Shown: one piece after another, positions 16,347 to 26,512 of the stretch
How positions within the stretch are numbered: position 1 is the first letter of the stretch
How the letters are laid out: each line of letters starts with the position of its first letter
Assembly (NCBI RefSeq): GCF_028747205.1
Contig: NZ_CP112880.1
Location: forward strand, 4,092,001-4,156,000
DNA from: Streptomyces sp. CA-278952
GTDB taxonomy: Bacteria; Actinomycetota; Actinomycetes; Streptomycetales; Streptomycetaceae
Length of the DNA: 64,000 bases
Reading direction: 5' to 3'
Notes under the pieces: generated by a model
What the model was told of the DNA's origin: nothing
The model's input: only the letters and a program-made list of their open reading frames with translations
Database searches by the model: none
Position numbers and translations under genes: made by a program

Positions 16347-18173
16347 TTAGAACGCGGCCTCGTCCAGCTCCATCAGGGAGTTGTCGATCGACTCGGCGAG
16401 CGCGCGCTCGGTCGAGACGCCCGGCAGGACGTTCGCGGCGAAGAACTTCGCGGCGGCGATCTTGCCCTGGTAGAAGGGGACGTCCTTGGCGGAGGCGGTC
16501 GGCAGCTTCTCGGCCGCCACGGCCGCGCCCTTGAGCAGCAGGTAGCCGACGACGACATCGCCGGAGGCCATCAGCAGGCGGGTCGTGTTGAGGCCCACCT
16601 TGTAGATGTTCTTGACGTCCTCGCCGGTGGCGGTGAGGTCGGTGATCATCGTTCCGACGATCGCCTCCAGGTCCACGGCGGCCTTGGCGAGCGAGTCCAG
16701 CGCCGGGGCCAGCTCCTCGTTGCCGTGGGCGCCCGCCAGGAACTTCTTGATCTCCTCGGAGAGCGTGTTGAGGGAGGCGCCCTGGTCGCGGACGATCTTC
16801 CGGAAGAAGAAGTCCTGGCCCTGGATCGCCGTGGTGCCCTCGTAGAGGGTGTCGATCTTGGCGTCCCGGATGTACTGCTCGACCGGGTACTCCTGGAGGT
16901 AGCCGGAGCCGCCGAACGTCTGGAGCGACTGCGCGAGCTGCTCGTAGGACTTCTCGGAGCCGTAGCCCTTCACGATCGGCAGCAGCAGGTCGTTGAGGCC
17001 GTTGAGCGCCTTGGCGTCCTCGCCCGCGGCCTCCTGCTCCTGGATCGCGTCCTGGACGGAGGCGGTGTACAGCACGAGGGAGCGCATGCCCTCGGCGTAC
17101 GCCTTCTGCGTCATGAGCGAGCGGCGCACGTCGGGGTGGTGCGTGATGGTGACCTTGGGCGCCGTCTTGTCCATGAAGTTCGCCAGGTCCGGACCCTGGA
17201 CACGCTCCTTGGCGTACTCCAGCGCGCTCAGGTAGCCCGCGGAGAGGGCGGCGATGGCCTTCGTGCCGACCATCATGCGGGCGAACTCGATGATGCGGAA
17301 CATCTGGCGGATGCCGTCGTGCTTGTCGCCGATCAGCCAGCCCTTGGCGGGGTGCTGGTCGCCGAAGGTCATCTCGCAGGTGTTGGAGGCCTTGAGGCCC
17401 ATCTTGTGCTCGACGTTCGTCGCGTAGACGCCGTTGCGCTCGCCCAGCTCGCCGGTGGTCCAGTCGAAGTGGAACTTCGGGACCATGAAGAGCGAGAGGC
17501 CCTTGGTGCCGGGTCCGGCGCCCTCGGGGCGGGCCAGCACGTAGTGGAGGATGTTCTCGGACATGTCGTGCTCGCCCGAGGTGATGAAGCGCTTCACACC
17601 CTCGATGTGCCAGGAGCCGTCCTCCTGCCGCACGGCCTTCGTCCGGCCGGCGCCGACATCGGAGCCGGCGTCCGGCTCGGTCAGCACCATCGTCGAGCCC
17701 CACTGCTTCTCGACGGCGATCTCCGCGATCTTCTTCTGCTCGTCGTTGCCCTCGTCGAAGAGGATGCCGGCGAACGCCGGGCCGGAGGAGTACATCCACA
17801 CGGCCGGGTTCGCGCCGAGCAGCAGCTCCGCGTAGCCCCAGATCAGGGAGCGGGGCGCGGTGGTGCCGCCGATCTCCTCGGGGAGGCCCAGGCGCCAGTA
17901 CTCGGAGTCCATGAAGGCCTGGTACGACTTCTTGAAGCTCGCCGGGACCGGAGCGGTCTTCGTCTCCGGGTCGAAGACTGGCGGGTTGCGGTCGGCGTCG
18001 GCGTAGGACTCGGCGAGCTCGTTCTCCGCGAGGCGCGCGACCTCGTCCAGGATGCTCTTCGCGGTATCGACGTCCATCTCACCGAACGGACCGGTGCCGT
18101 ACACCTTGTCGCGCCCGAGGACCTCGAAGAGGTTGAACTCGATGTCGCGGAGATTCGACTTGTAGTGCCCCAT
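16347..18173 (-). CDS. Acyl-CoA dehydrogenase (long form with C-terminal extension)
   Basis: 608-residue flavoprotein that introduces the alpha-beta double bond in acyl-CoA during fatty acid oxidation. Flavin and substrate segments: [66 protein letters not shown]. The catalytic base is in the EGTT region. The extra C-terminal 150-residue helical domain ([11 protein letters not shown] onward) marks the FadE5/FadE-like long group. Cytosolic. Single gene with its own upstream region (18174-18340) shared with sseB. Confidence 0.93.
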   Translation of the reverse strand: MGHYKSNLRDIEFNLFEVLGRDKVYGTGPFGEMDVDTAKSILDEVARLAENELAESYADADRNPPVFDPETKTAPVPASFKKSYQAFMDSEYWRLGLPEEIGGTTAPRSLIWGYAELLLGANPAVWMYSSGPAFAGILFDEGNDEQKKIAEIAVEKQWGSTMVLTEPDAGSDVGAGRTKAVRQEDGSWHIEGVKRFITSGEHDMSENILHYVLARPEGAGPGTKGLSLFMVPKFHFDWTTGELGERNGVYATNVEHKMGLKASNTCEMTFGDQHPAKGWLIGDKHDGIRQMFRIIEFARMMVGTKAIAALSAGYLSALEYAKERVQGPDLANFMDKTAPKVTITHHPDVRRSLMTQKAYAEGMRSLVLYTASVQDAIQEQEAAGEDAKALNGLNDLLLPIVKGYGSEKSYEQLAQSLQTFGGSGYLQEYPVEQYIRDAKIDTLYEGTTAIQGQDFFFRKIVRDQGASLNTLSEEIKKFLAGAHGNEELAPALDSLAKAAVDLEAIVGTMITDLTATGEDVKNIYKVGLNTTRLLMASGDVVVGYLLLKGAAVAAEKLPTASAKDVPFYQGKIAAAKFFAANVLPGVSTERALAESIDNSLMELDEAAF

Positions 18174-18340
18174 GGGAAGGCTCCGTAATCAATAGCAGTG
18201 GCGCACAGCGCCCCGGGGAGTGATGCGGGTCGGGCGACAGGCAGGCGTAGGTCTATCAGCTGACCTCTACGATGATGCTACCCGTCAGTAATAAGGCGCA
18301 ACCCCTCAAGCCGCAGATGTGTCCGATTACTCTTTGCAGC

Positions 18341-18808
18341 ATGTACGGCTACGACCAGAACCCTGGTGCTCAGCAGCAGATGGGTCAGATGGGCCAGATG
18401 GGTCAGATGGGCGGCGGCTACGGGGAGCAGCCGCTGTATCCCGAACCGTCGCCGCCCTCCCTGGCCGACGCGGTCCGGGCCTTCACCACCGGCTCCCTCT
18501 CCGCCGAGGACTTCCAGCAGATCTTCGCCACGTCGAAGGTCTACTGCCCGCGCGGCGACAATCCGGGCTTCCTCGCGTTGCACAACACGCAGCAGCCGGT
18601 GATCCCGATGTTCACCACGTTGAAGGAGCTGCGGCTGTACGCGGGCAAGGAGTCCAAGTACTTCGTGATCACCGGGGCCGAGGTGATCGACCTGCTGCCG
18701 ACGGGGTACGGCTTCGTCCTGGACATGGAGGGTGATCACCGGATGGTCTTCGACGCCAAGGCCGTCGAGCAGATGGTCGACTTCGCGATGCGCCGTATGT
18801 ACGGGTAG
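18341..18808 (+). CDS. SseB-family protein
   Basis: 155 residues. The N-terminus is low-complexity (QQQMGQMGQMGQMGGG, nine-base repeats in the DNA); the rest is an SseB N-terminal-like domain: FTTGSLSAEDFQQIFATSKVYCPRG, NPGFLALHNTQQPVIPMFTTLKELRLY, and DLLPTGYGFVLDMEGDH. Function unknown in actinobacteria; in enteric bacteria a protein of this family affects serine-sensitive phenotypes. ATG 18341 is the start; the reading frame is open further upstream but that lies in the promoter region. Confidence 0.82.
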   Translation: MYGYDQNPGAQQQMGQMGQMGQMGGGYGEQPLYPEPSPPSLADAVRAFTTGSLSAEDFQQIFATSKVYCPRGDNPGFLALHNTQQPVIPMFTTLKELRLYAGKESKYFVITGAEVIDLLPTGYGFVLDMEGDHRMVFDAKAVEQMVDFAMRRMYG

Positions 18809-18871
18809 GCGCCTATGCGTAGGGGGGACCTACAAGCGGGTCGCTGACCTGCTGTTTCGTTGTTCGGACGC

Positions 18872-18903
18872 GGGTCCGTGCCGGGAGTGGCGCGGGCCCT
18901 TTT
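18872..18903 (+). terminator. Terminator after sseB-like gene
   Basis: Eleven-bp stem (18872-18882 with 18889-18899, two G-U pairs), 6-base loop, then TTTT at 18900-18903. Confidence 0.7.
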
Positions 18904-18977
18904 CGCTGTCGGGTCACGGGCGGGCCCACCGGCGTGGCCGCCCGGGAATGCGTGACGCCTTGCGGGATGTTCACCAT

Positions 18978-18990
18978 TCAACTAAATTGA
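18978..18990. promoter_or_regulatory. MarR-type operator candidate upstream of pirin gene
   Basis: TCAACTAAATTGA is an inverted repeat with TCAA/TTGA arms, 30 bases before the pirin start, in an AT-rich patch. MarR-family proteins often bind such sites. No regulator gene is adjacent. Confidence 0.4.
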
Positions 18991-19020
18991 TCGCAGAACA
19001 CTCGCCCGGAGGTGGCTTCC

Positions 19021-19977
19021 ATGCCCGCAGTGACCGTCGACAACCCGCTGACCCTGCCCAAGGTGACCGCTTCGGGTGAGGCCCTGGCCCGTCCCGTCCT
19101 CACCGTCACGACCGCGCCGAGCGGATTCGAGGGCGAGGGCTTCCCCGTCCGCCGCGCGTTCGCGGGCATCAACTACCGGCACCTCGACCCGTTCATCATG
19201 ATGGACCAGATGGGTGAGGTGGAGTACGCCGCCGGCGAGCCGAAGGGCACCCCCTGGCACCCGCACCGCGGCTTCGAGACGGTCACGTACCTGATCGACG
19301 GGAGCTTCATCCACCAGGACTCCAACGGTGGCGGCGGCACCATCGAGAACGGCGACACCCAGTGGATGACCGCCGGATCGGGCCTGCTGCACATCGAGGC
19401 CCCGCCGGAGTCGCTCGTCATGTCCGGCGGGCTCTTCCACGGCCTCCAGCTCTGGGTGAACCTGCCCAAGGCCGACAAGATGATGGCCCCGCGCTACCAG
19501 GACATCCGCGGCGGCGAGGTCCAGCTCCTCGCCTCCCCCGACGGCGGTGCGCTGCTCCGGGTCATCGCCGGTGAGCTCGACGGCCACGAGGGCCCCGGCA
19601 TCACCCACACCCCGATCACGATGATCCACGCCACCGTCCGGCCCGGCGCCGAGGTGACCCTCCCGTGGCGCGAGGACTTCAACGGCCTCGCCTACGTCCT
19701 GGCCGGGCGCGGCACGGCCGGCGCGGAACGCCGCCCCGTCGCGATGGGCCAGACCGCGGTGTTCGGAGCCGGCGGCTCGCTGACCGTCCGCGCGGACGAG
19801 CGGCAGGACGCCAACACCCCGGACCTGGAGGTCGTCCTCCTCGGCGGCCGTCCGATCCGGGAGCCGATGGCGCACTACGGACCGTTCGTGATGAACAGTC
19901 AGGCCGAGCTGAAGCAGGCCTTCGAGGACTTCCAGGCCGGCCGCCTGGGCACGGTCCCCGCAGTCCACGGCATGTGA
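19021..19977 (+). CDS. Pirin family protein
   Basis: 318-residue bicupin. The metal site is visible in the N-terminal cupin: WHPHRGFETVTYLIDG, then SGLLHIE, giving three His and one Glu ligand as in human pirin and quercetinase-type YhhW. Pirins act as redox-sensing regulators or as quercetin 2,3-dioxygenases; the activity here is not predictable. The start was set at ATG 19021 with GGAGG (19008-19012) eight bases upstream. Monocistronic, with an AT-rich promoter containing a likely operator. Confidence 0.93.
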   Translation: MPAVTVDNPLTLPKVTASGEALARPVLTVTTAPSGFEGEGFPVRRAFAGINYRHLDPFIMMDQMGEVEYAAGEPKGTPWHPHRGFETVTYLIDGSFIHQDSNGGGGTIENGDTQWMTAGSGLLHIEAPPESLVMSGGLFHGLQLWVNLPKADKMMAPRYQDIRGGEVQLLASPDGGALLRVIAGELDGHEGPGITHTPITMIHATVRPGAEVTLPWREDFNGLAYVLAGRGTAGAERRPVAMGQTAVFGAGGSLTVRADERQDANTPDLEVVLLGGRPIREPMAHYGPFVMNSQAELKQAFEDFQAGRLGTVPAVHGM

Positions 19978-20068
19978 CCCCTCCCGCCGCTTCCGTCAGG
20001 TGACTCCCCGTCACCCGTACGGGGGCGGCGGACGGGCCGACCGCCGTGCCCCGTGATCGGGTGGAAGG

Positions 20069-21217
20069 GTGCCCGCACCCAAGCCCCTCCTTCCCGAGAG
20101 CGCCCGCCGCGCGGCCGCCTGGTGCGGTGTCGTCCTGCTCGCCGTGGGCGTCGCCGCCGTCGCGATCTGGCTCGTCGTCGCCCTCAAGACCGCGGTCACC
20201 CCGGTGCTGCTCGCCCTGCTCGGCACCGCGCTGCTCGGCCCCGTCCACCGGTGGCTCATCGCCCGCAGGCTCAACCGGTCGCTGGCCGCGGGGCTGACCT
20301 GTGCGGCCCTGATCGCGGTGGTCGGGGGTGCCGGGTACATCGTCGTCACCGCTCTCGTCGACTCCGGCGCCCAGATCGTCGACTCGCTGAAGGACGCCGG
20401 CCAGTGGGTCGTGGACCATCTGGACATCGCGGGGGCCACGGACGTCGACGACCTGGCCGACAATGCGAAGAACCTGGTCGAGAAGTTCGGGGCGAGCGCG
20501 GCGGGCGGTCTGCTCAGCGGCATCAGCCTGGTCGGTTCGCTGGTGGCGACCAGTGTGCTGGCCCTGCTGCTGACCTTCTTCTTCCTGCGCGATGCGGACC
20601 GGGCGGTCAATCTGGCCCACGCGGTGGCCCCGCGCGGCACCGGGGACCTGGTCGAGGCCATGGGGCGCCGGGCGTTCGAGGCCGTCGAGGGCTTCATGCG
20701 CGGCACCACGTTCATCGCCCTGATCGACGCCGTGTGCATCACGGTGGGCCTGCTGATCCTGGACGTCCCCGGGGCGGTGGGGCTCGGCGCCCTGGTGTTC
20801 GTCGGCGCGTACATCCCGTATCTCGGGGCGTTCCTCTCCGGCGCGGTGGCGGTGCTGGTCGCGCTGGCCGACCGGGGGTTCGTGATCGCCCTGTGGGCCC
20901 TGGGGGTGGTCCTCGCGGTCCAGGTGCTGGAGGGCCATGTGCTCCAGCCGATGATCCAGAGCCGTACGGTCCAGATGCACCCCGCCATGATCATGATCGC
21001 GCTGACGGCGGGCGCGAGCGTGGCGGGCCTGCTCGGCATGCTGCTGGCCGTGCCCCTGTGCGCGGCGGCCTTCGGTGTCCTGGGGGAGCTGCGCAGGGGG
21101 TACGGGCCACCGCCCGGACCACCCGGAAGCACGTCGGGTCCGGAAGGCAGCCATCCCAGTCCGTCTGGTGGCGGCCCCGGCCCTTCGGGCAGCCACCCCA
21201 GCCCGTCCGGCGTTTGA
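20069..21217 (+). CDS. AI-2E family transporter (PerM-like)
   Basis: 382-residue membrane protein with about eight transmembrane helices, typical of the AI-2E/PerM family (SVLALLLTFFFLRDADRAV, FIALIDAVCITVGLLIL, VFVGAYIPYLGAFLSGAVAVL, GHVLQPMIQSRTVQMHP). Members export small molecules or ions, some as Na+/H+ exchangers; substrate unknown. GTG 20069 is the start. The last about 25 residues (SHPSPSG repeated) come from the GTCCGGCGTTTGAGGAC intergenic repeat, and the stop codon lies inside that repeat, so the tail is probably not functional. Confidence 0.88.
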   Translation: MPAPKPLLPESARRAAAWCGVVLLAVGVAAVAIWLVVALKTAVTPVLLALLGTALLGPVHRWLIARRLNRSLAAGLTCAALIAVVGGAGYIVVTALVDSGAQIVDSLKDAGQWVVDHLDIAGATDVDDLADNAKNLVEKFGASAAGGLLSGISLVGSLVATSVLALLLTFFFLRDADRAVNLAHAVAPRGTGDLVEAMGRRAFEAVEGFMRGTTFIALIDAVCITVGLLILDVPGAVGLGALVFVGAYIPYLGAFLSGAVAVLVALADRGFVIALWALGVVLAVQVLEGHVLQPMIQSRTVQMHPAMIMIALTAGASVAGLLGMLLAVPLCAAAFGVLGELRRGYGPPPGPPGSTSGPEGSHPSPSGGGPGPSGSHPSPSGV

Positions 21218-21223
21218 GGACGG
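21203..21223 (+). repeat. Streptomyces hairpin repeat at 3' end of AI-2E gene
   Basis: Copy of the 21-base unit with CCGTCC and GGACGG arms around GGCGTTTGA. It supplies the stop codon TGA of the transporter gene and can form a 6-bp stem. Six more copies lie at 55881-56254. Confidence 0.75.
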
Positions 21224-21372
21224 AACCGTTACGGGGGTGAGCCCGAGCGCTCCGGAGGCCAGGGCCGCAGGGGCCCGGGAACGCCGGCGCGGCCGCGGGG
21301 CCGGGCAGGCAAGGGCCGGGCAGGCAAGGGCCGGGCCGGGCAGGCAAGGGCCGCGGAGCCCGTGGGCAGGGC

Positions 21373-23502
21373 TCAGGAGACCGCGGCCTCCGCCGGCTCC
21401 CCCGGCCCGGCCGCCTCGTACAGCTCGAACCAGATCGACTTCCCCTCCCCGCGCGGATCCACCCCCCACGCGTCCGCCAGCATCTCCATCAGCACCAGCC
21501 CCCGCCCGCTGGACGCCATCTCGCCCGGCCGCCTCTTGTGCGGCAGTTCGTCGCTCGCGTCGGCGACCTCGACGCGCAGCCGCCGCTTCCCCTGCTCGCC
21601 GGAGATCTCCGCCACCATCAGCGCGTCCCCGTCGGTGTGGACGAGCACGTTGGTGGCCATCTCGGAGACCATCAGGACCGCCGAGTCGACCTGCTCGGGA
21701 TCGCGCCAGTCGTGGAGCAGTTCGCGCACGAGCTGCCGGCCGACCGAGATCCGCTCGGGCTCGGCCTGCGCGATGGTCATGACGCTGCGGCGGGGCGGCG
21801 TCTCCCGGGCGAAGATGCTCTCGCGCCGCAGCACCAGGACCGCGATGTCGTCCTCCCGCCGGTCCGCGAGCGGCCCCGTCGTGTAGTGCGAGGTCGGCCC
21901 GTGCACGGCCTGGACCAGGGCGTCGGCCAGCAGTTCCAGGTCCTCGACGGGCTCCTCCAGGACCGGGCGCAGCCGGTCCCAGCCGGTGGCCATGTCGTGC
22001 CCGCCGGTCTCGATGAGACCGTCCGTGCAGAGCATGATCGTCTCGCCGGGCTCCAGGACCACCCGGGTGGTGGGGTAGTCGGAGTCCGTCTCGATCCCGA
22101 GCGGCAGCCCGCCGGCCGTCTGCCGGATCACCGCGGTCCCGTCGGCGCTGATCACCACCGGGTCGGGGTGGCCCGCGCGGGCGATGTCCAGGGTCCCGGC
22201 CTCCGGGTCCACCTCCGCGTACAGGCAGGTCGCGAAGCGCGGCGTCGCGGGCTCCTGGTCGCCCTCGACGCTCTCGTACGCGTCGGTGAGCCCGGACAGG
22301 AAGCGCGAGGCCCGGGCGAGCACGGCGTCCGGGCGGTGCCCCTCGGAGGCGTAGGCGCGCAGAGCGATGCGGAGCTGGCCCATCAGCCCGGCGGCCCGCA
22401 CATCATGGCCCTGGACGTCGCCGATGACCAGGGCGATGCGGCCGTTGGGCAGCGGGATCATGTCGTACCAGTCGCCGCCCACCTGGAGCCCGCCGCCGGT
22501 CGGCACGTACCGCGCGGCCACCGTCATGCCGGGGATCTGCGGCCCCAGGGTCGGCATCATCGAGCGCTGGAGCCCGAGGGACAGCTCGCGTTCCGTCTCG
22601 GCCACCCCGGCGCGGGCCAGGGCCTGGGCGAGCATGCGGGCGACCGTCGAGAGCACCGCGCGCTCATCGGGGGAGAACCCCACCCGATGCTGGAACCCTG
22701 CCATCCAGGCGCCCATCGTGCGGCCCGAGGACACCAGGGGCAGAAAGGCCCAGGACTGCCGTCCGAAGCGCCGGGCGAGCGGCCAGGTGGCCGGGTAGCG
22801 GCGGCGGTACTCGTCGGGGGAGGGGAGATAGATCGCCCGGCCCGTGCGGACGACCTCGGCGGCCGGGTAGTCCGTCTCCAGGGGCATGTCGGTGAAGGGC
22901 TCCTCGTCCTCCGAGCTGTGCCCGTGGTGCCCGATGATCGTCAGCCGCTCCCCGGCGGAGCCGAAGACCGCGAGGCCGTCCGGGGTGAAGCCGGGCATGG
23001 AGAGCGAACCGGCGACCCGCAGCACCTCCGCGGTGGACCGGGCCTCGGCCAGCGCCCGCCCGGCGTCCAGCAGGAACGCCTCCCGGGACCGGCGCCAGTC
23101 CCCGGTGATCGGCGTGTGGGCGGCGTCGGTGGAGCCGGGCTGCGCCTCGGCGACCTCCTGGAGCGTGCCGAAGAGGACGTAGCTGTCGGCGTCCCGGTCC
23201 GGCGGCACGACCGGCTTGGAGCGGCTGCGCACGGTACGGAGCACCCGGCCGCGCTCGTCCACGATGCGGAGCCGCGCCTCGGCGAGAGTGCCCTCGGCGA
23301 CCGCGAGGTTCACCACCGCGTAGATCTCGTTCCAGTCGACCGGGTGGAAGCGGGAGCGCACCGTGGACTCCCGGTAGCTGCCCGGCTCGGCGGGCAGCCC
23401 GAGCAGCCGGGCCGCCTCCGCGTCGAGCGTGACCGTGCCGGCTGCGTTGTCCCAGCGCCACAGGCCCGTCGCGATCGCGGCCAGGACTTCCTCGGTGCGC
23501 AT
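21373..23502 (-). CDS. SpoIIE-type serine phosphatase with PAS, GAF and kinase-like ATPase domains
   Basis: 709 residues. Order: PAS-like sensor (about 10-115), GAF domain (about 145-305), SpoIIE/PP2C phosphatase (about 320-545, with GGDWYDMIPL, LVIGDVQGHDVRAA, LCTDGLIETGG, and REDDIAVLVLR holding the metal-binding Asp residues), and a C-terminal HATPase domain (SEMATNVLVHTDGDALM, SSGRGLVLMEMLADAWGV). It therefore both dephosphorylates an anti-anti-sigma factor and may phosphorylate one, a combined sensor in partner-switching control of a sigma factor. No transmembrane segment is seen. The partner is not in the window. Confidence 0.92.
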   Translation of the reverse strand: MRTEEVLAAIATGLWRWDNAAGTVTLDAEAARLLGLPAEPGSYRESTVRSRFHPVDWNEIYAVVNLAVAEGTLAEARLRIVDERGRVLRTVRSRSKPVVPPDRDADSYVLFGTLQEVAEAQPGSTDAAHTPITGDWRRSREAFLLDAGRALAEARSTAEVLRVAGSLSMPGFTPDGLAVFGSAGERLTIIGHHGHSSEDEEPFTDMPLETDYPAAEVVRTGRAIYLPSPDEYRRRYPATWPLARRFGRQSWAFLPLVSSGRTMGAWMAGFQHRVGFSPDERAVLSTVARMLAQALARAGVAETERELSLGLQRSMMPTLGPQIPGMTVAARYVPTGGGLQVGGDWYDMIPLPNGRIALVIGDVQGHDVRAAGLMGQLRIALRAYASEGHRPDAVLARASRFLSGLTDAYESVEGDQEPATPRFATCLYAEVDPEAGTLDIARAGHPDPVVISADGTAVIRQTAGGLPLGIETDSDYPTTRVVLEPGETIMLCTDGLIETGGHDMATGWDRLRPVLEEPVEDLELLADALVQAVHGPTSHYTTGPLADRREDDIAVLVLRRESIFARETPPRRSVMTIAQAEPERISVGRQLVRELLHDWRDPEQVDSAVLMVSEMATNVLVHTDGDALMVAEISGEQGKRRLRVEVADASDELPHKRRPGEMASSGRGLVLMEMLADAWGVDPRGEGKSIWFELYEAAGPGEPAEAAVS

Positions 23503-23667
23503 TGCCCCACTTTAGGAAGATGTGCTCGGCGGACGCCACCGAGGGGCCGCCACCTGCCCCGGGGGCCGGCGAATACGGCGACGTAAAGGGAAATGAAGCG
23601 TCCCGTCCCGGGCGGTAGCCTGGGGAAGCTCAATCCACCCCCAACCGCGAAGACTGGATGAACGACG

Positions 23668-25464
23668 ATGCATCGGTACAGGTCCCACACCTGCGGCGAG
23701 CTCCGCGCCTCTGACGTCGGCACCGACGTCCGGCTGAGCGGCTGGCTGCACAATCGCCGAGACCTGGGTGGCATCCTCTTCATCGATCTGCGCGACCACT
23801 ACGGTCTGGTGCAGCTCGTCGCCCGCCCCGGCACCCCCGGCAACGAGGCCCTGGCGAAGCTCACCAAGGAGACCGTCGTCCGGATCGACGGCAAGGTCTC
23901 CGCGCGCGGAGCCGACAACGTCAACCCGGAGCTGCCGACCGGCGAGATCGAGATCGAGGTCACCGAGGTCGAGGTGCTCGGCGAGGCCGGCCCGCTGCCC
24001 TTCACGATCAACACCGAGGACGGCGTCAACGAGGAGCGGCGCCTGGAGTACCGCTTCCTCGACCTGCGCCGCGAGCGCATGCACCGCAACATCCTGCTGC
24101 GCTCGGCCGTGATCGCCTCCATCCGCTCCAAGATGGTGGCCCTCGGCTTCAACGAGATGGCGACCCCGATCCTCACCGCGACCTCCCCCGAGGGCGCCCG
24201 TGACTTCGTCGTCCCGTCCCGGCTGAACCCCGGCAAGTTCTACGCGCTGCCGCAGGCCCCGCAGCAGTTCAAGCAGCTGCTGATGATCTCGGGCTTCGAC
24301 CGCTACTTCCAGATCGCGCCCTGCTTCCGCGACGAGGACGCCCGCGCGGACCGTTCCCCGGGCGAGTTCTACCAGCTCGACGTAGAGATGTCCTTCGTCG
24401 AGCAGGAGGACGTCTTCCAGCCGATCGAGAAGCTGATGACCGAGCTCTTCACCGAGTTCGGCAACGGCCGCGAGGTCACCTCGCCGTTCCCGCGCATCCC
24501 GTTCCGCGAGTCGATGCTGAAGTACGGCAACGACAAGCCGGACCTGCGCGCCAAGCTGGAGCTCGTCGACATCTCGGACGTCTTCGCCGACTCCGGGTTC
24601 AAGGCGTTCGCCGGCAAGCACGTCCGCGCGCTGCCGGTCCCGGACACCGCGGGCCAGTCCCGGAAGTTCTTCGACGGCCTCGGTGAGTACGCCGTCGAGC
24701 ACGGCGCCAAGGGCCTTGCCTGGGTGCGCGTGGGCGAGGACGGGGCGCTGGCCGGACCGATCGCCAAGTTCCTCACCGAGACCGACGTCAAGACGCTCAC
24801 CGAGCGCCTCTCGCTGGTCCCGGGCCACGCCGTCTTCTTCGGTGCGGGCGAGTTCGACGAGGTCTCCAAGATCATGTCGGCGGTCCGGGTCGAGGCCGCC
24901 AAGCGCGCCGGCCACTTCGAGGAGGGCGTCTTCCGGTTCTGCTGGATCGTCGACTTCCCGATGTACGAGAAGGACGAGGAGACCGGGAAGATCGACTTCT
25001 CGCACAACCCCTTCTCGATGCCCCAGGGCGGCCTCGCCGACCTGGAGGAGAAGGACCCGCTCGACATCCTTGCCTGGCAGTACGACATCGTCTGCAACGG
25101 CATCGAGCTGTCCTCGGGAGCCATCCGTAACCACGAGCCCGAGCTGATGCTCAAGGCCTTCGAGATCGCCGGTTACGACCGCGAGACCGTCGAGCACGAG
25201 TTCGCGGGCATGCTCCGCGCCTTCCGTCTCGGCGCCCCGCCGCACGGTGGCATCGCCCCGGGCGTCGACCGCATCGTGATGCTGCTCGCCGACGAGCCCA
25301 ACATCCGCGAGACGATCGCCTTCCCGCTCAACGGCAACGCCCAGGACCTGATGATGGGCGCCCCGACCGAGCTGGACGAGACCCGCCTGCGCGAGCTCAA
25401 CATCCAGCTGCGCAAGCCGGTCGCCGCGAAGGGCGCGTCGGAGAAGCCCGCCTCGGAGAAGTAG
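23668..25464 (+). CDS. aspS: Aspartyl-tRNA synthetase
   Basis: 598-residue class II synthetase that charges tRNA-Asp (bacterial type, with N-terminal OB anticodon-binding domain [22 protein letters not shown], residues 16-37). Motif 2 region [19 protein letters not shown] and motif 3 [21 protein letters not shown] are intact, and the GAD insertion domain lies between them. Actinobacteria use a non-discriminating enzyme when Asn-tRNA is made by transamidation; that cannot be decided here. The tail [13 protein letters not shown] is a low-complexity addition. It is followed by a parS site fused to the terminator. Confidence 0.96.
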   Translation: MHRYRSHTCGELRASDVGTDVRLSGWLHNRRDLGGILFIDLRDHYGLVQLVARPGTPGNEALAKLTKETVVRIDGKVSARGADNVNPELPTGEIEIEVTEVEVLGEAGPLPFTINTEDGVNEERRLEYRFLDLRRERMHRNILLRSAVIASIRSKMVALGFNEMATPILTATSPEGARDFVVPSRLNPGKFYALPQAPQQFKQLLMISGFDRYFQIAPCFRDEDARADRSPGEFYQLDVEMSFVEQEDVFQPIEKLMTELFTEFGNGREVTSPFPRIPFRESMLKYGNDKPDLRAKLELVDISDVFADSGFKAFAGKHVRALPVPDTAGQSRKFFDGLGEYAVEHGAKGLAWVRVGEDGALAGPIAKFLTETDVKTLTERLSLVPGHAVFFGAGEFDEVSKIMSAVRVEAAKRAGHFEEGVFRFCWIVDFPMYEKDEETGKIDFSHNPFSMPQGGLADLEEKDPLDILAWQYDIVCNGIELSSGAIRNHEPELMLKAFEIAGYDRETVEHEFAGMLRAFRLGAPPHGGIAPGVDRIVMLLADEPNIRETIAFPLNGNAQDLMMGAPTELDETRLRELNIQLRKPVAAKGASEKPASEK

Positions 25465-25503
25465 TCCGCGCAGGACCGGCGGCTCCGGTCCCGCTCTGCG
25501 GAT

Positions 25504-25517
25504 GTTTCACGTGAAAC
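25504..25517. other. parS, ParB-binding centromere site
   Basis: Exact GTTTCACGTGAAAC, flanked by T and A to make a 16-bp palindrome. Its right end (25513-25517) is also the outer end of the aspS terminator stem. Confidence 0.9.
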
Positions 25518-25548
25518 AGCCCCCGATCACCCGATCGGGGGCTGTTTC
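25513..25548 (+). terminator. aspS terminator, overlapping parS
   Basis: Perfect 16-bp stem (25513-25528 with 25533-25548), ACCC loop, 48 bases after the aspS stop. The outermost five bases of the left arm are the right end of parS. Confidence 0.85.
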
Positions 25549-25710
25549 GTTGCACGCGACGGCGAGCCGGTGACGGCAGGGCGACGCGGTACAGCCGGAT
25601 GGCCCCGGTTCGGGTTCGGGCGGGCCGGGCCCGGCAAAGACTGGCACCGAGACACCCCTCTCGCACCCCGCTGCCGCGTCGAGCCGCCGCCACCCGAGGA
25701 GCCCGCCACC

Positions 25711-26502
25711 GTGTCCGTCCCGCGCCGCCCGCCCGCCCTGCTCGCCGCACCACTCCTCGTCCTGGCCCTGCTGCTCACCGGCTGCGCTTCCGGCGCCGCT
25801 CCCGCGAAGGCCCCCGTGGGCGCTCCGGGGCAGGGTGCCGCGGGCCCGCAGTCCGACGCGGCGTCCGCGCTCCGGGCCTCACCCAGCGCGGCGCCCACCC
25901 CGAGCCCCGCCGAGATCCCGGACCTGGGACCGGAGACCCTGGCCCACATCCCCGCCGAGGCCCGGCAGGCGTTCGTGGTGACCGGCGAAGAGGTCGACTC
26001 CAACCAGTCCAGCGCGGTCCTGTACAGCCGCGAGGACCCGGTGAAGGGCTGGGAACCGGTCGCGGGGCCCTGGCCGGCGCACAACGGCATGGAGGGCTGG
26101 ACCGACCACCATGTGGCGGGCGACCTGAGGTCCCCCACGGGCGTCTACCCGCTCACCGACGCGGGCGGCCGGCTCCCCGACCCGGGAGCGCTGCTGCCGT
26201 ACGACGAGCACCCCCGGTTCGCGGTGGACGGCGAGGGCTTCTTCGGAGAGCCGCTGGAGGGCTCCTTCGACTACGTCGTCGCGATCAACTACAACCGCAC
26301 GGAGGGCGTCAGCCCCCTGGACCGCACCCGCCCGCTCGGCCTCGAACGCGGCGGCGGCATCTGGATCCACGTCGACCACGGCGGGCCGACGCAGGGCTGC
26401 GTCTCCATCCCGGAGGCGAACATGGAGGAACTCCTGCGCACCCTGGACCCGGCCATGAGCCCGGTGATCGTGATGGGGGACCCGGCGACGCTGGGGCGGT
26501 GA
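25711..26502 (+). CDS. L,D-transpeptidase-like (YkuD) lipoprotein
   Basis: 263-residue exported lipoprotein. The signal peptide ends in the lipobox LLTGCAS. The catalytic domain has the YkuD signature: IHVDHGGPTQGCVSIPE, with active-site His and Cys, though the usual SxGC is TQGC. Such enzymes form 3-3 cross-links in peptidoglycan or link other molecules to the wall; the exact reaction is unknown. GTG 25711 was chosen with GAGGAG about 10 bases upstream, because the preceding in-frame residues do not fit a signal peptide. Confidence 0.85.
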   Translation: MSVPRRPPALLAAPLLVLALLLTGCASGAAPAKAPVGAPGQGAAGPQSDAASALRASPSAAPTPSPAEIPDLGPETLAHIPAEARQAFVVTGEEVDSNQSSAVLYSREDPVKGWEPVAGPWPAHNGMEGWTDHHVAGDLRSPTGVYPLTDAGGRLPDPGALLPYDEHPRFAVDGEGFFGEPLEGSFDYVVAINYNRTEGVSPLDRTRPLGLERGGGIWIHVDHGGPTQGCVSIPEANMEELLRTLDPAMSPVIVMGDPATLGR

Positions 26503-26512
26503 GCCACTGATC

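Noticed and set aside
21075..21782. A 235-residue plus-strand frame after the AI-2E gene
   Set aside because: Composition is Arg/Ala/Pro-rich and it runs antisense to the SpoIIE-type phosphatase gene; a GC-rich shadow.
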